Source: JAIBAC01 sp046331095
GTDB taxonomy: Bacteria > Actinomycetota > Acidimicrobiia > UBA2766
Reading direction: 5' to 3'
Length of the DNA stretch: 64,000 nucleotides
NCBI GenBank assembly: GCA_046331095.1
Contig: JAXLRM010000008.1
Coordinates: 62,001-126,000 of the forward strand
Notes under the pieces: model-generated
What the model saw: only the letters and a program-made list of their open reading frames with translations
Databases searched by the model: none
What the model was told of the DNA's origin: nothing
Position numbers and translations under genes: made by a program
Part shown: piece by piece, positions 33,738-42,906 of the stretch
How the letters are laid out: each line of letters starts with the position of its first letter
Position numbering within the stretch: the first letter of the stretch is position 1

Positions 33738-35300
33738 CTACCCCACCCGGAAGCGTCCGAGTGTGCGGCGCAGTTCCACTGCGAAGCGTCGTACACCGGC
33801 AGCCGACTCGGTCGTCGCGCGGCCGGATTCGGCGTGTCGGCGCGTGACGCGCGCAACCTGGGCCACCGCTTCGACGACCTGCTCGGACGCAAGCCGCTGC
33901 TGTTCGGTCGCGACCTGGATCTCCCGCGAAGCCTTCTGGGTCTCCGCCGCGAACTGATTGATCTCGTCGAGGGCGTTCCCGGCCTCCACGGCAAGCGAGA
34001 CATCGGCGTCGACTTCGTTGGCGCCCTCTTCGGTGGCGATGATCGATGCGTTGGTCTCCTCGCGGATGTCTCCGATCAGGGCCTGCACATCACGAGTCGC
34101 GCCAGCAGAGCGTTCGGCGAGCTTGCGGACCTCTTCGGCGACGACGGCGAAGCCACGCCCGTCCTCGCCTGCCCGCGCGGCCTCGATGGCGGCGTTGAGC
34201 GCGAGGAGGTTCGTCTGGTCGGAGAGCTCCCGGCTGAGCTCGAGGATCGTTCCGATCTCCTGGCTGAGCTCGCCGAGGCGCAGGGTTCGGTCGGCGATGG
34301 CGCGGACCCTGTCGGAGATGCGCTGGATGCCTGCTTGGAGCTCGTCGACGGCATGGCTGCCCCGCAGTGTCGCGGCGGTGGTCTGGTCGGCAAGCTGCGC
34401 GACCGACTCCGCCGTCCCCGCGATGGACGCCGCAGTCGCAGCGAGCTCCTCGATGGTGGCGGTCACCTCACCGATCGCCGTCGACTGCTGGGTGGACGAG
34501 CTCGCCTCCTCCTCGGCCAGTGATGCGAGGCGTTCACCCGCCTCGGCGAGGCGCTCGCCGCCCGCCTGCACCTGCCCCACGAGCTCGCGCAGGCTCCCCA
34601 CCATCAAGTCGAAGCCCCCACCGAGCTCGGTGCCGACCGGGTCGGAGAGCGTCGTCGCCGCGGTCTCGTACACGACCTCGCGGCGAAGGTCGCCGGCACC
34701 GACCGCCGTGAACGCGGCACCGACGGCGGCAGCTCGCTCCTCGGCGGCGATGACGGCATCGCGTGCGACGGCCGCGGCGGCCTCGGATTCGGCTGCCAGA
34801 CACGCGACGACGGCGCAAACCGAGAGTACGGCGGCCGCCGCGGCGAGCGCAGGGACGAGAACGGCGGTGAAGCCATCCGGGCTCGCGCCCGCCGCTCCCA
34901 CGAGGGTGCCTGCCACGACCACGGCCGTAGCCCCCGAGATCGTCGCCCTCGCCCTCGCGGCGACCACCCCGACGGGTACGAGGGCCATCACCCAGGCGCT
35001 CGATGCGGGTCCGCCGACGGCCCAAACCGCGGTCGCGGTCCCCAACGCCGCGACACACGCGACGACCGACAGCATCACCGTCTCCGCGTCACGGACAGCG
35101 AGGGGAGGCACCCAGGGTGACACGGCGATCACCAGCCCTGCCGCTCCGGCGAGCACGCAACCGGTCAGCAGCGCCGTCACGTGGGTGGCACCGGCACCGG
35201 AGAGGAGCGCGGCGACGGCCACGACCGCGACCGTGCCCACCTGGACGGCGCCCCACACGACCGACGACCTTCGTCTCTGCGCCTCGGCCTCGTGATCCAC
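33738..35300 (-). CDS. Methyl-accepting chemoreceptor with a polytopic membrane sensor
   Basis: 520 residues from GTG 35300, six bases after GAGGAG. The N-terminal ~190 residues hold about six hydrophobic helices with very short loops and no extracytoplasmic ligand domain. A ~60-residue linker follows, then the signalling hairpin with the diagnostic tip NLLALNAAIEAARAGEDG and RGFAVVAEEVRKLAERS. Long heptad arms follow (TEEGANEVDADVSLAVEAGN, ATEQQRLASEQVVEAVAQVA). It activates CheA through CheW. Sensing within the membrane or of the bilayer itself is likely. First gene of the chemosensory operon. Confidence 0.9.
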   Translation of the reverse strand: MDHEAEAQRRRSSVVWGAVQVGTVAVVAVAALLSGAGATHVTALLTGCVLAGAAGLVIAVSPWVPPLAVRDAETVMLSVVACVAALGTATAVWAVGGPASSAWVMALVPVGVVAARARATISGATAVVVAGTLVGAAGASPDGFTAVLVPALAAAAAVLSVCAVVACLAAESEAAAAVARDAVIAAEERAAAVGAAFTAVGAGDLRREVVYETAATTLSDPVGTELGGGFDLMVGSLRELVGQVQAGGERLAEAGERLASLAEEEASSSTQQSTAIGEVTATIEELAATAASIAGTAESVAQLADQTTAATLRGSHAVDELQAGIQRISDRVRAIADRTLRLGELSQEIGTILELSRELSDQTNLLALNAAIEAARAGEDGRGFAVVAEEVRKLAERSAGATRDVQALIGDIREETNASIIATEEGANEVDADVSLAVEAGNALDEINQFAAETQKASREIQVATEQQRLASEQVVEAVAQVARVTRRHAESGRATTESAAGVRRFAVELRRTLGRFRVG

Positions 35301-35387
35301 GTTCACTCCTCGGGCTCCCAGTACACCTCGACCTTCATCGGCACCCTCCGACGCCGATTTGAGCGCTGACCAGACAACCGCACAACC

Positions 35388-35498
35388 GACGTGGGGACGT
35401 GAAACGGGCTGTGAACCCACCTCACGTCCCCACGTCGAACCGGACAACCCACGTGGGGACGTGAAACGGGCTGTGAACCCACCTCACGTCCCCACGTC
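35388..35498. repeat. Pair of 49-bp palindromic repeats, 62-bp period (locus A)
   Basis: Units at 35388-35436 and 35450-35498 are separated by 13 nt. Each has perfect 15-bp arms GACGTGGGGACGTGA / TCACGTCCCCACGTC (the first base of the second unit differs) around a GGGctgtgaaCCC core. They lie in the 227-nt gap between the divergent MCP and phosphatase genes, so they are not simply transcript ends. The 87 nt on the MCP side and 29 nt on the other side hold nothing else I recognise. Confidence 0.92.
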
Positions 35499-35527
35499 GA
35501 GAGCGGGCTTGGCTACGGTCTGCTCCG

Positions 35528-36181
35528 ATGCACCTGATCGCTGTCCGCCACGGGGAGTCGACCTGGAACGCGGTAGGCCGGTGGCAGGGCCAAGCCGACC
35601 CGGGGCTGTCGGCGCTCGGCCGGCTCCAAGCGTCTGCCCTCGGCGCCCGACTCGCCGTGACGACAGTCGACGCGGTGGTGTCGAGCGATCTCACCAGAGC
35701 GGCCGAGACCGCTCGTGCGGTTGCCGAGCCGCACGGACTCGACGTGGTCCTGCGGCCCGACCTACGCGAGCGTGACGTGGGTGAGTGGACCGGGCTCACA
35801 AGGTCCGAGATCGTCGAGCGCCACCCGGATCAGTGGGCCGCGTACTGCCGCCATCTCGACCCCCCCCTGGGTGGCGGCGAGACCACTCGCGACCTGCACG
35901 CGAGGATCGGTGCCGCGCTCGACGCGATTCTCGACGAGGACCCCGGTGCCGGGAGTGACGCGGTCGTGGTCGTCGTCGGACACGGCGGCACCGTACGGGC
36001 GATCGCCTACTCCGCCCTCGGCCTCAGGCCCGAACCCGGACGGCCGATGGCCCTGTTGGCGCCGGGCAACACCGCCATCGCCGAGATCGGTTACGACAGC
36101 CGCGGCTTGCGTCTGCGCAGCTACAACGACACGGCGCACCTCTACGGCGTCGGCATGGAGGAAACGGCGCTGGACGCCTGA
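35528..36181 (+). CDS. Histidine phosphatase (phosphoglycerate-mutase-like)
   Basis: 217 residues, ATG 35528. The RHG motif (LIAVRHGESTWN), arginine in SSDLTRAAETA, acidic LRERDVGEWTG and the second catalytic histidine VVGHGGTVRAIAY are all present, defining a cytosolic branch-1 histidine phosphatase. Sequence alone does not separate a broad-specificity phosphatase (GpmB, CobC or Rv3214-like) from a cofactor-dependent mutase, but length and context favour a phosphatase. It stands alone, with a repeat pair upstream and a 157-nt gap downstream containing a small CTGCCC/GGGCAG dyad at 36194-36207. Confidence 0.87.
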   Translation: MHLIAVRHGESTWNAVGRWQGQADPGLSALGRLQASALGARLAVTTVDAVVSSDLTRAAETARAVAEPHGLDVVLRPDLRERDVGEWTGLTRSEIVERHPDQWAAYCRHLDPPLGGGETTRDLHARIGAALDAILDEDPGAGSDAVVVVVGHGGTVRAIAYSALGLRPEPGRPMALLAPGNTAIAEIGYDSRGLRLRSYNDTAHLYGVGMEETALDA

Positions 36182-36338
36182 TCGTCGTGAGCCCTGCCCT
36201 TGGGCAGCAGTCACCGTGAGATGCAAGGGAACCGTCCCGGGAGGGTTGCCGATCACGGTGGACTGCGCTATGTTCCGATCCCGACAAAAGGGATATTCGG
36301 TCAGGTTGGACCGATCGTAGGCCGGACTGGGATGGGAC

Positions 36339-36569
36339 ATGAGCTTCTACCCCGTCCCCTGCGCCAACGGGACCGCAGACATCGTGGTCGGCAAGTTCGG
36401 GACCACGGCCTCGGGCATCCTGAAGGTCGGCACCCTGACGTTCACCGCTGCGAACGCCGGCAAGGCCAACGTGAAGTTCTCGTCGCAATCTGCAGCCGTC
36501 AACCCGGGCACCAGCACCGACATCATCGGGTCCACAGCCGGGGGTGTCTATACGGTCGTCCTTGCCTGA
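36339..36569 (+). CDS. Small protein of unknown function, atypical composition
   Basis: 76 residues, ATG 36339, with GGGATGGGAC just upstream. The protein is Gly/Thr/Ser/Val/Asn-rich (GKFGTTASGILKVGTLTFTA, NPGTSTDIIGSTAGGVYTVV), with alternating hydrophobics that suggest a beta-sandwich. It has no signal peptide or TM helix. Its lysine, asparagine and phenylalanine content and lower G+C differ from surrounding genes, which hints at transfer. It resembles small phage or structural proteins in feel only; I recognise no family. It stands alone between a phosphatase and guaA (convergent). Confidence 0.55.
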   Translation: MSFYPVPCANGTADIVVGKFGTTASGILKVGTLTFTAANAGKANVKFSSQSAAVNPGTSTDIIGSTAGGVYTVVLA

Positions 36570-36615
36570 TCTTCGGGCGAAGGGCGGGCGGTAGCCGTTG
36601 CGGGTGCCTGGACGA

Positions 36616-38169
<1,554 letters not shown>

Positions 38170-38176
38170 GGCCGCG

Positions 38177-39334
38177 TCAACCCATCCCGACGCCCTGGGC
38201 GCGCTGGAGCGACTTGCCTTCGGTCTGCAGCGACGGTGCGATCATGACCTCGGCCTTCTGGAACTCCTTGACGTTCTGATAGCCGCACGTGGCCATCGAC
38301 GTGCGCAGGCCCCCGAAGAGGTTGAGGCGGCCGTCGTTCTCGTGCGCCGGTCCGACGAGGATCTCCTGGAGAGTGCCTTGGGGTCCGACCTGCACGCGGG
38401 TGCCACGTGGCAGGTCGGGATGGAAGGTCGCCATACCCCAGTGGTAGCCGAGCCCGGGTGCCTTGACCGACCCGGCCAGGGGCGATCCGATCATGACGGC
38501 GTCGGCTCCGCACGCGATCGCCTTGGCGATGTCGCCGCCGCTGCGCATCCCACCGTCGGCGATGACGTGGACGTAACGGCCGGTCTCGTCGAGGTGGCGC
38601 ATGCGGGCGCCTGCCGCGTCCGCGAGGGCGGTCGCCTGCGGTACCCCGATACCGAGCACCCCACGGGTCGTGCAGGCCTGTCCGGGACCGACGCCGACCA
38701 GGACCCCGACAGCGCCCGTGCGCATCAGGTGAAGTGCCGTCGAGTACGAGGCGCATCCTCCCACGATGACGGGCAGATCGTAGGTCCTGATGAACTCCTT
38801 GAGGTTGAGCGGGTCGGTGCGCGTGCTCACGTGCTCCGCCGAGACGACAGTGCCCTGGATCACGAGGATGTCGAGACCGGCGGCGAGCACGTCGGCGGCA
38901 TACCGTTGCGTGCGCTGTGGCGTGAGCGAAGCGGCAGCGACGACGCCGGCTTCCTTGATCTCGCCGATGCGACGCGCGACGAGCTCGTCTTTCATCGGCT
39001 CCTCGTAGATCTCCTGCATGCGCCGCGTGGCCTTCTCGGCGGGCAGTTCGGCGATCTCGGCGTAGACCGAGTTGGGATCCTCGTAACGGGTCCAGAGGCC
39101 CTCGAGGTTGAGGACGCCGAGGCCACCGAGGCGGCCGATCTCGATCGCGGCCTCCGGTGACATGGCGCCGTCCATGGCAGCGCCGAGCATGGGGAGACCG
39201 AACGTGAAGGCGTCGATCTGCCACGAGATGTCGACATCCTCGGGATCGCGCGTGCGCCTGCTCGGGACTATCGCGATGTCGTCGAGCCCGTACGCCCGGC
39301 GTGCGCTCTTGCCGATGCCGATCTCGATGTCCAC
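38177..39334 (-). CDS. guaB3: GuaB3, IMP dehydrogenase-related protein (probable GMP reductase)
   Basis: 385 residues, ATG 39334. A TIM-barrel IMPDH/GMPR protein lacking the CBS pair of true GuaB. Key parts: LDDIAIVPSRRT, MDGAMSPEAAIEIGRLGGLG, the catalytic loop VGPGQACTTRGVLGIGVPQA with its cysteine, VIADGGMRSGGDIAKAIACGAD and LAGSVKAPGLGYHWG. The actinobacterial and cyanobacterial GuaB3 group was long annotated only as IMPDH-related; published work on a cyanobacterial member supports GMP reductase activity. Its pairing with guaA fits control of the IMP/GMP balance. Confidence 0.9.
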   Translation of the reverse strand: MDIEIGIGKSARRAYGLDDIAIVPSRRTRDPEDVDISWQIDAFTFGLPMLGAAMDGAMSPEAAIEIGRLGGLGVLNLEGLWTRYEDPNSVYAEIAELPAEKATRRMQEIYEEPMKDELVARRIGEIKEAGVVAAASLTPQRTQRYAADVLAAGLDILVIQGTVVSAEHVSTRTDPLNLKEFIRTYDLPVIVGGCASYSTALHLMRTGAVGVLVGVGPGQACTTRGVLGIGVPQATALADAAGARMRHLDETGRYVHVIADGGMRSGGDIAKAIACGADAVMIGSPLAGSVKAPGLGYHWGMATFHPDLPRGTRVQVGPQGTLQEILVGPAHENDGRLNLFGGLRTSMATCGYQNVKEFQKAEVMIAPSLQTEGKSLQRAQGVGMG

Positions 39335-39359
39335 TCGGCCACTCCTCCGCTCGCCCGCT

Positions 39360-39378
39360 TTCGGTTCACTGTACCGAA
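39360..39378. promoter_or_regulatory. Inverted repeat upstream of guaB3, possible operator
   Basis: TTCGGT (39360-39365) and ACCGAA (39373-39378) are separated by seven bases about 26 nt before the guaB3 start. On the minus strand TACAGT inside the dyad could be a -10 element. The position would suit a repressor site; the regulator is unknown. The rest of the 127-nt gap holds nothing clear. Confidence 0.3.
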
Positions 39379-39461
39379 GACCGCGGCCGTCCCCGAAGGC
39401 ACCCCCGAGTCCTCCAGGTCAGCGCGGCAGTCGGCCCCGACGGAGGGTTCCCGGCACAGGC

Positions 39462-40112
39462 TCAGCCGGGAGGCACACCCTGGCCGGCATTCTGCAGCAA
39501 CGTGGCGAGATCGCCGTCGACGATCATGACCATCATCTGGGACCTGTTGTCGGTCGCCTGGGTCGGGAACGCCATCAGCGTCTTGCCGTCCTTCTGCATG
39601 ATGATCCCTCCGTCGGGCAGGGACGCGCCCGACATGCCGAGGAGAGGCGACTCGGTCCAGCCCTGTGCGAGTAGATCGCTCTTGTACTTGGCGCTCGCGT
39701 CGGCGGGGTTGCCGGAAACCTCCATCACGAGGGCCTTGCCGTTCTGGCCGTCGAAGCCGGGCACCCCCTGCGCCGCGGAGAACACGTTCGTCGCCCCGTC
39801 GGGCACGGGCACGTCGGAGGGCCAGTCCGCGGGAACACCCTGGGTGAATCCCGGGATGTCGGCAACGTCACCGGGCACGTCGCCGGCACTCGCCTGGTCG
39901 TCCTGTGAATCGGTGACCTGGGGGTCGTGACCGTCAGGCGGCACCGGCGCCGTCGGGTCGGTCTCGGTCGGATCCGACGCCTCCTGGCGCGACCTGTCCT
40001 TGTCCGCCTTGAGGCCGAGGTCGCTCGAGCACGCGGCAAGACCGAGCACGGCGGCGACCACGAGCGCGAGTAGCGCGAGCAGGCGGGGTGTTGTCGATCG
40101 ACTCTGCTTCAA
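39462..40112 (-). CDS. Lipoprotein of unknown function
   Basis: 216 residues from TTG 40112. The signal peptide RLLALLALVVAAVLGLAACSS has a clear lipobox LAAC. A ~70-residue acidic, Pro/Asp-rich linker follows, then a globular domain (~residues 95-215) with WPSDVPVPDGATNVFSAAQG, ASAKYKSDLLAQGWTES and GGIIMQKDGKTLMAFPTQ. The pattern (DVPVPxGA..., sum over a small domain with GW) resembles uncharacterised actinobacterial lipoproteins. No catalytic signature. It stands apart from guaB3 downstream and the Nudix operon upstream. Confidence 0.7.
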   Translation of the reverse strand: MKQSRSTTPRLLALLALVVAAVLGLAACSSDLGLKADKDRSRQEASDPTETDPTAPVPPDGHDPQVTDSQDDQASAGDVPGDVADIPGFTQGVPADWPSDVPVPDGATNVFSAAQGVPGFDGQNGKALVMEVSGNPADASAKYKSDLLAQGWTESPLLGMSGASLPDGGIIMQKDGKTLMAFPTQATDNRSQMMVMIVDGDLATLLQNAGQGVPPG

Positions 40113-40149
40113 CGGTATGGGCCTCGCGGTCGAGTACGAAACGCCCGGT

Positions 40150-40162
40150 ACCCGAATCGGGT
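40150..40162. promoter_or_regulatory. 13-bp perfect dyad upstream of the lipoprotein gene
   Basis: ACCCGA-A-TCGGGT is too tight for a hairpin and looks like a protein-binding dyad about 40 nt before the lipoprotein start on the minus strand. Confidence 0.3.
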
Positions 40163-40175
40163 TCCGGAGGTACTT

Positions 40176-40197
40176 CTGGGGTGGTTGGGAACCCCAG
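40176..40197. terminator. Possible transcript-end hairpin after the Nudix operon
   Basis: CTGGGGT (40176-40182) and ACCCCAG (40191-40197) form a 7-bp stem with an 8-nt loop in the 226-nt gap between the Nudix gene end and the lipoprotein start. No U-tract on either strand, so termination is only a possibility. The remaining ~140 nt next to the Nudix gene show nothing. Confidence 0.35.
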
Positions 40198-40338
40198 CCT
40201 AGGTATGCCCCACGCGGTCAGGACCGTACGGATGCCGGGTGAGAACTCGCTGAGAACCCTCTGGCGCTCGCCACCGACTCGGTGACACCACGGCGGACCG
40301 CACGCCCGTCCACGTCCCGCGGCCGCCCCGCCACGGCA

Positions 40339-40995
40339 TCAGGGCTCGAACAGGCGGCGGAGAAGACCGTTCAGGATGCGCGCGGTCAGACCCCAGATGG
40401 TCTCGTCCTCGATCTCGAAGAAGTGCACTTCCCACTCGGGACGAACCCAGGTCTCGGAGTGGTACGCGCGGGGGTCCACCAGATCTGCGACGGGCACGCG
40501 CAGGACCGACTCGATCTCCTCGGGTTGGGCCACCCACTCGCGGCCCGTGGCTACCCAGCCGACCACGGGCGTGACCGCGAAGGCCGTCGCGACCGTCGAC
40601 ACGCGCTCGAGTTCGCCGAGGACGGTGACGTCCTCGCGGGCCAGACCGACCTCCTCTTCTGCCTCCCGTAGCGCTGTCGCCACGGGATCGGGGTCGCCGG
40701 TGTCGCAGATCCCGCCGGGGAACGCGATCTCGCCGGCGTGCGACGGTGCGGTCATACCGCGCTTCACGAGGATCAACTCCACGCCGGTGGGGCCGTCGAG
40801 GAAGGGCACCAGGACCGCGGCTTCGCGCAGGTTCGGCACCTGGATCACCTGGTCGGGACGCCCAAGCGCAACTGCATCTGCCACCGCTGTTCGCGTGACG
40901 GCGCGCGCGGGGTCAGCGAGGCCCGCCCAGGCTGCCGGCGGCCCTGCACCCACCGACGCCGGCCTTGGGACGTGTTGGCGGCCACCGCGTGCCAC
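40339..40995 (-). CDS. Nudix hydrolase, CoA pyrophosphatase type
   Basis: 218 residues from GTG 40995, four bases after the upstream gene. VELILVKRGMTAPSHAGEIAFPGG fits the NuCoA signature that precedes the Nudix box in CoA pyrophosphatases. The box itself is REAEEEVGL after DPDPVATAL, with the first Glu position occupied by an acidic residue. Such enzymes split CoA or acyl-CoA into phosphopantetheine and 3',5'-ADP in the cytosol. The C-terminal region VRPEWEVHFFEIEDETIWGLTA (split here as VRPEWEVHFF and EIEDETIWGLTA) is also typical of that group. Confidence 0.85.
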   Translation of the reverse strand: MARGGRQHVPRPASVGAGPPAAWAGLADPARAVTRTAVADAVALGRPDQVIQVPNLREAAVLVPFLDGPTGVELILVKRGMTAPSHAGEIAFPGGICDTGDPDPVATALREAEEEVGLAREDVTVLGELERVSTVATAFAVTPVVGWVATGREWVAQPEEIESVLRVPVADLVDPRAYHSETWVRPEWEVHFFEIEDETIWGLTARILNGLLRRLFEP

Positions 40996-40999
40996 CGCC

Positions 41000-41842
41000 T
41001 CAGTCCTCGGCGCCGGTCTGCAGCCGGTCCAGCAGGTCCTCGTGCAGCTCGGCCGTGGCCGCGGCGACCAAGGGGACGCGCAAGCCGAGATCGGCGCGCA
41101 GGGGCACAGGATCGCCGTTGACATCGGTGACGACTCCACCTCCGGCCTCCACCATGATGGCCCCTGCCGCGTAGTCGACGACGCGTTCGCCGAAGGGCAG
41201 CTCCGGATCCGTGTTCACGTTGACGTACGCGTCGAGGCCGCCGGTGGCGACGAGAGCGAGGTCGAGCGCGGCGGAACCGAGGACGCGGGGCAGGCGGCAC
41301 GCCGCGAAGACCTGCCGGGCCCGCTCGAGCGCACACGGATCGGCGGGACGCTGGAGGGCGACGGCGGCGTCTCCGATCCGTGACACATCGCTCGTACCGG
41401 CCCTGAGCCCCCCACGGCTCACACCGAGACCGGCCCAGCCGAACATGTCCTCACCGGTGGCGGCGTTGCGGACCAGGCCCCCCACGGCGGTGCCGTCGAT
41501 GAGGACCCCGATCGACACGGCCCAGTACGGGATGCCTGCGAGGACGTTGTTCGTCCCGTCGACCGGGTCCACGACGAGGAGGATCCCCGCTCCGGGTCCG
41601 TCACCCCGGCCCTCGACGACACCCGCTTCTTCGGAGCACAGCGTCGCCGAGGGCAGCTCTTCGGCGAGGTACTCCAGCAGGGCGGCCTCGGCCGCCGCGT
41701 CGGCCAGTGCGGTCGTGGTGCCGTCCGCTCCCAAGCCCACTTCGTCGGCCCAGCGTGAGCGGTCCGTCGACTCGAGCGCGTCGAGAGCGCGGTCCGCGGC
41801 TGTGGAGAGCGTGACCGGCCAGTCGACACCGGCGACGACCAT
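41000..41842 (-). CDS. Inositol monophosphatase family protein
   Basis: 280 residues from ATG 41842; GTG 41851 is an alternative. Metal motifs: LCSEEAGVVEG (Glu of motif A), LLVVDPVDGTNNVLAGIPYW (DPxDGT) and ERVVDYAAGAIMVEAGGGVVTD (the second Asp motif reads VVDYAAG). It hydrolyses a sugar or inositol phosphate using Mg2+. In actinobacteria such proteins serve inositol synthesis, histidinol-phosphate or fructose-1,6-bisphosphate hydrolysis; the sequence does not decide. It lies 17 nt after sdhD and four bases before the Nudix gene in one long operon. Confidence 0.87.
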   Translation of the reverse strand: MVVAGVDWPVTLSTAADRALDALESTDRSRWADEVGLGADGTTTALADAAAEAALLEYLAEELPSATLCSEEAGVVEGRGDGPGAGILLVVDPVDGTNNVLAGIPYWAVSIGVLIDGTAVGGLVRNAATGEDMFGWAGLGVSRGGLRAGTSDVSRIGDAAVALQRPADPCALERARQVFAACRLPRVLGSAALDLALVATGGLDAYVNVNTDPELPFGERVVDYAAGAIMVEAGGGVVTDVNGDPVPLRADLGLRVPLVAAATAELHEDLLDRLQTGAED

Positions 41843-41859
41843 CGACTCCACGGGCGCGC

Positions 41860-42261
41860 TCAGGCCGAGAAGGTGACGATGGTGATGGTGCCCAGGAGGA
41901 AGAGCCCGCCTACGACGGTGAACAACAAGGCCTTGACCCCGACCCGCAACCGCCGGTTGCGGATGTAGTCCTCCGAGATGGCCCGCACGCCGATGGCGCC
42001 GTGGCTCAACGCCAGCGTGAGCAAGGCCCAGTCGAAGAAGCGCCACAGCGGGTTCGACCATCTCGTCTGCACGAACAGGTAGTCGGTCTCGACGACGTCG
42101 TTGACGATGTGGGTGATCGCGAAGTGCGCCAGGGCCAAGAAGACGAGGATCAGACCCGAGATGCGCATGTAGTACCACATGCGCACCTCGGAGCGGTTCG
42201 CGACCCGCGTCTGGGCCCCGCCTTCGGTTCCGGTCTCGGTGCTGTCCAGTGTCTGTGCCAC
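41860..42261 (-). CDS. sdhD: Succinate dehydrogenase membrane anchor subunit D
   Basis: 133 residues from GTG 42261, three bases after GAGGGAA. A hydrophilic N-terminus is followed by three membrane helices: MRISGLILVFLALAHFAITH, WRFFDWALLTLALSHGAIGV and VGVKALLFTVVGGLFLLGTI. Histidines in helix I and in LALSHGAIGVR are candidates for heme b ligation and quinone-site contacts. It anchors complex II with SdhC. The catalytic sdhA and sdhB genes, normally next, are missing; an IMPase gene follows instead. Confidence 0.85.
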   Translation of the reverse strand: MAQTLDSTETGTEGGAQTRVANRSEVRMWYYMRISGLILVFLALAHFAITHIVNDVVETDYLFVQTRWSNPLWRFFDWALLTLALSHGAIGVRAISEDYIRNRRLRVGVKALLFTVVGGLFLLGTITIVTFSA

Positions 42262-42281
42262 TGATTCCCTCGGATCAGGCG

Positions 42282-42665
42282 TCAGAAGACCGGCTTGTGC
42301 GTGAAGAACGGCAGCACGATCACGATGCCGCCCGCGACGGTGACGACCGCGGTGATCGCGGCCACGACCCAGGCAAGCTGCTTCTGGCGCTCCACTGCGG
42401 CGTCGAAGAAGTCGACTGCGATGATCCTGAGCCCGTTGAGCGCGTGGAAGACGAGCGCGCCCAGGAGCCCCACCTCGAACAGGCGCAGGAGGATGTTGCC
42501 GTAGACGGCGTGCACGGTGTCGTAGAGGTGTTCGCTGATCCCCGCGAGCGTGACGTCGACGACGTGGAGGAGCAGGAACATGAGTACGAGGAAGCCGGTC
42601 ACCCGGTGCGCCGTGAAGGCCCACATGCCCGTCTTGCCCTTGTAGATCGTGCCTCTGCTCAGCAC
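42282..42665 (-). CDS. sdhC: Succinate dehydrogenase cytochrome b556 subunit
   Basis: 127 residues from GTG 42665. The SdhC signature WAFTAHRVTGFLVLMFLLLH and FHALNGLRIIAVDFF are both present, with three TM helices and conserved His in AHR, LLLHVVD and FHALNG. It forms the heme b/quinone-binding part of complex II with SdhD, whose gene begins 20 nt downstream. A 50-residue membrane protein gene lies 25 nt upstream on the same strand. Confidence 0.9.
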   Translation of the reverse strand: MLSRGTIYKGKTGMWAFTAHRVTGFLVLMFLLLHVVDVTLAGISEHLYDTVHAVYGNILLRLFEVGLLGALVFHALNGLRIIAVDFFDAAVERQKQLAWVVAAITAVVTVAGGIVIVLPFFTHKPVF

Positions 42666-42690
42666 CGTGGCCTCCGCTGCCCGGAGATGG

Positions 42691-42843
42691 TCAATACCGG
42701 CGGGGACGCTTGCGCGCCTGCCAGCGCTCTGTGACGCCCCACATGGACGTGGAGAAGACGAATGCAGCCACCGCGAAGATGACCAGCGCGACGATGGCCA
42801 GCACGATCAGGAACAGCACCTGGGACGTGGTGATCGTCTGCAT
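42691..42843 (-). CDS. 50-residue single-pass membrane protein
   Basis: ATG 42843 to TGA 42691, with GGAGG about 11 bases upstream. Residues 8-31 (QVLFLIVLAIVALVIFAVAA) form one strong TM helix. FSTSMWGVTERWQARKRPRRY follows as a basic tail that should face the cytoplasm (VFSTSMWGVTERW then QARKRPRRY). It sits in a 241-nt space between the hybrid kinase and sdhC, same strand, and would otherwise leave that space empty. It could be a small accessory subunit of complex II or an unrelated membrane peptide. No family recognised. Confidence 0.55.
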   Translation of the reverse strand: MQTITTSQVLFLIVLAIVALVIFAVAAFVFSTSMWGVTERWQARKRPRRY

Positions 42844-42906
42844 GCCGGCACGGACCTCCGCTCGGGCGTCCTCCCGGTTGCATCCTCCGGAAGCGCGGTC
42901 GCAATC

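Noticed and set aside
31398..34523. 3.1-kb open frame on the + strand
   Set aside because: Antisense to cheA, cheW and the MCP gene, with no recognisable protein motif; long antisense frames are expected at this G+C.
35388..35498. Palindromic repeats as a CRISPR array
   Set aside because: Only two or three units per locus, constant 13-nt spacers that are themselves repeated between loci, and no cas genes.
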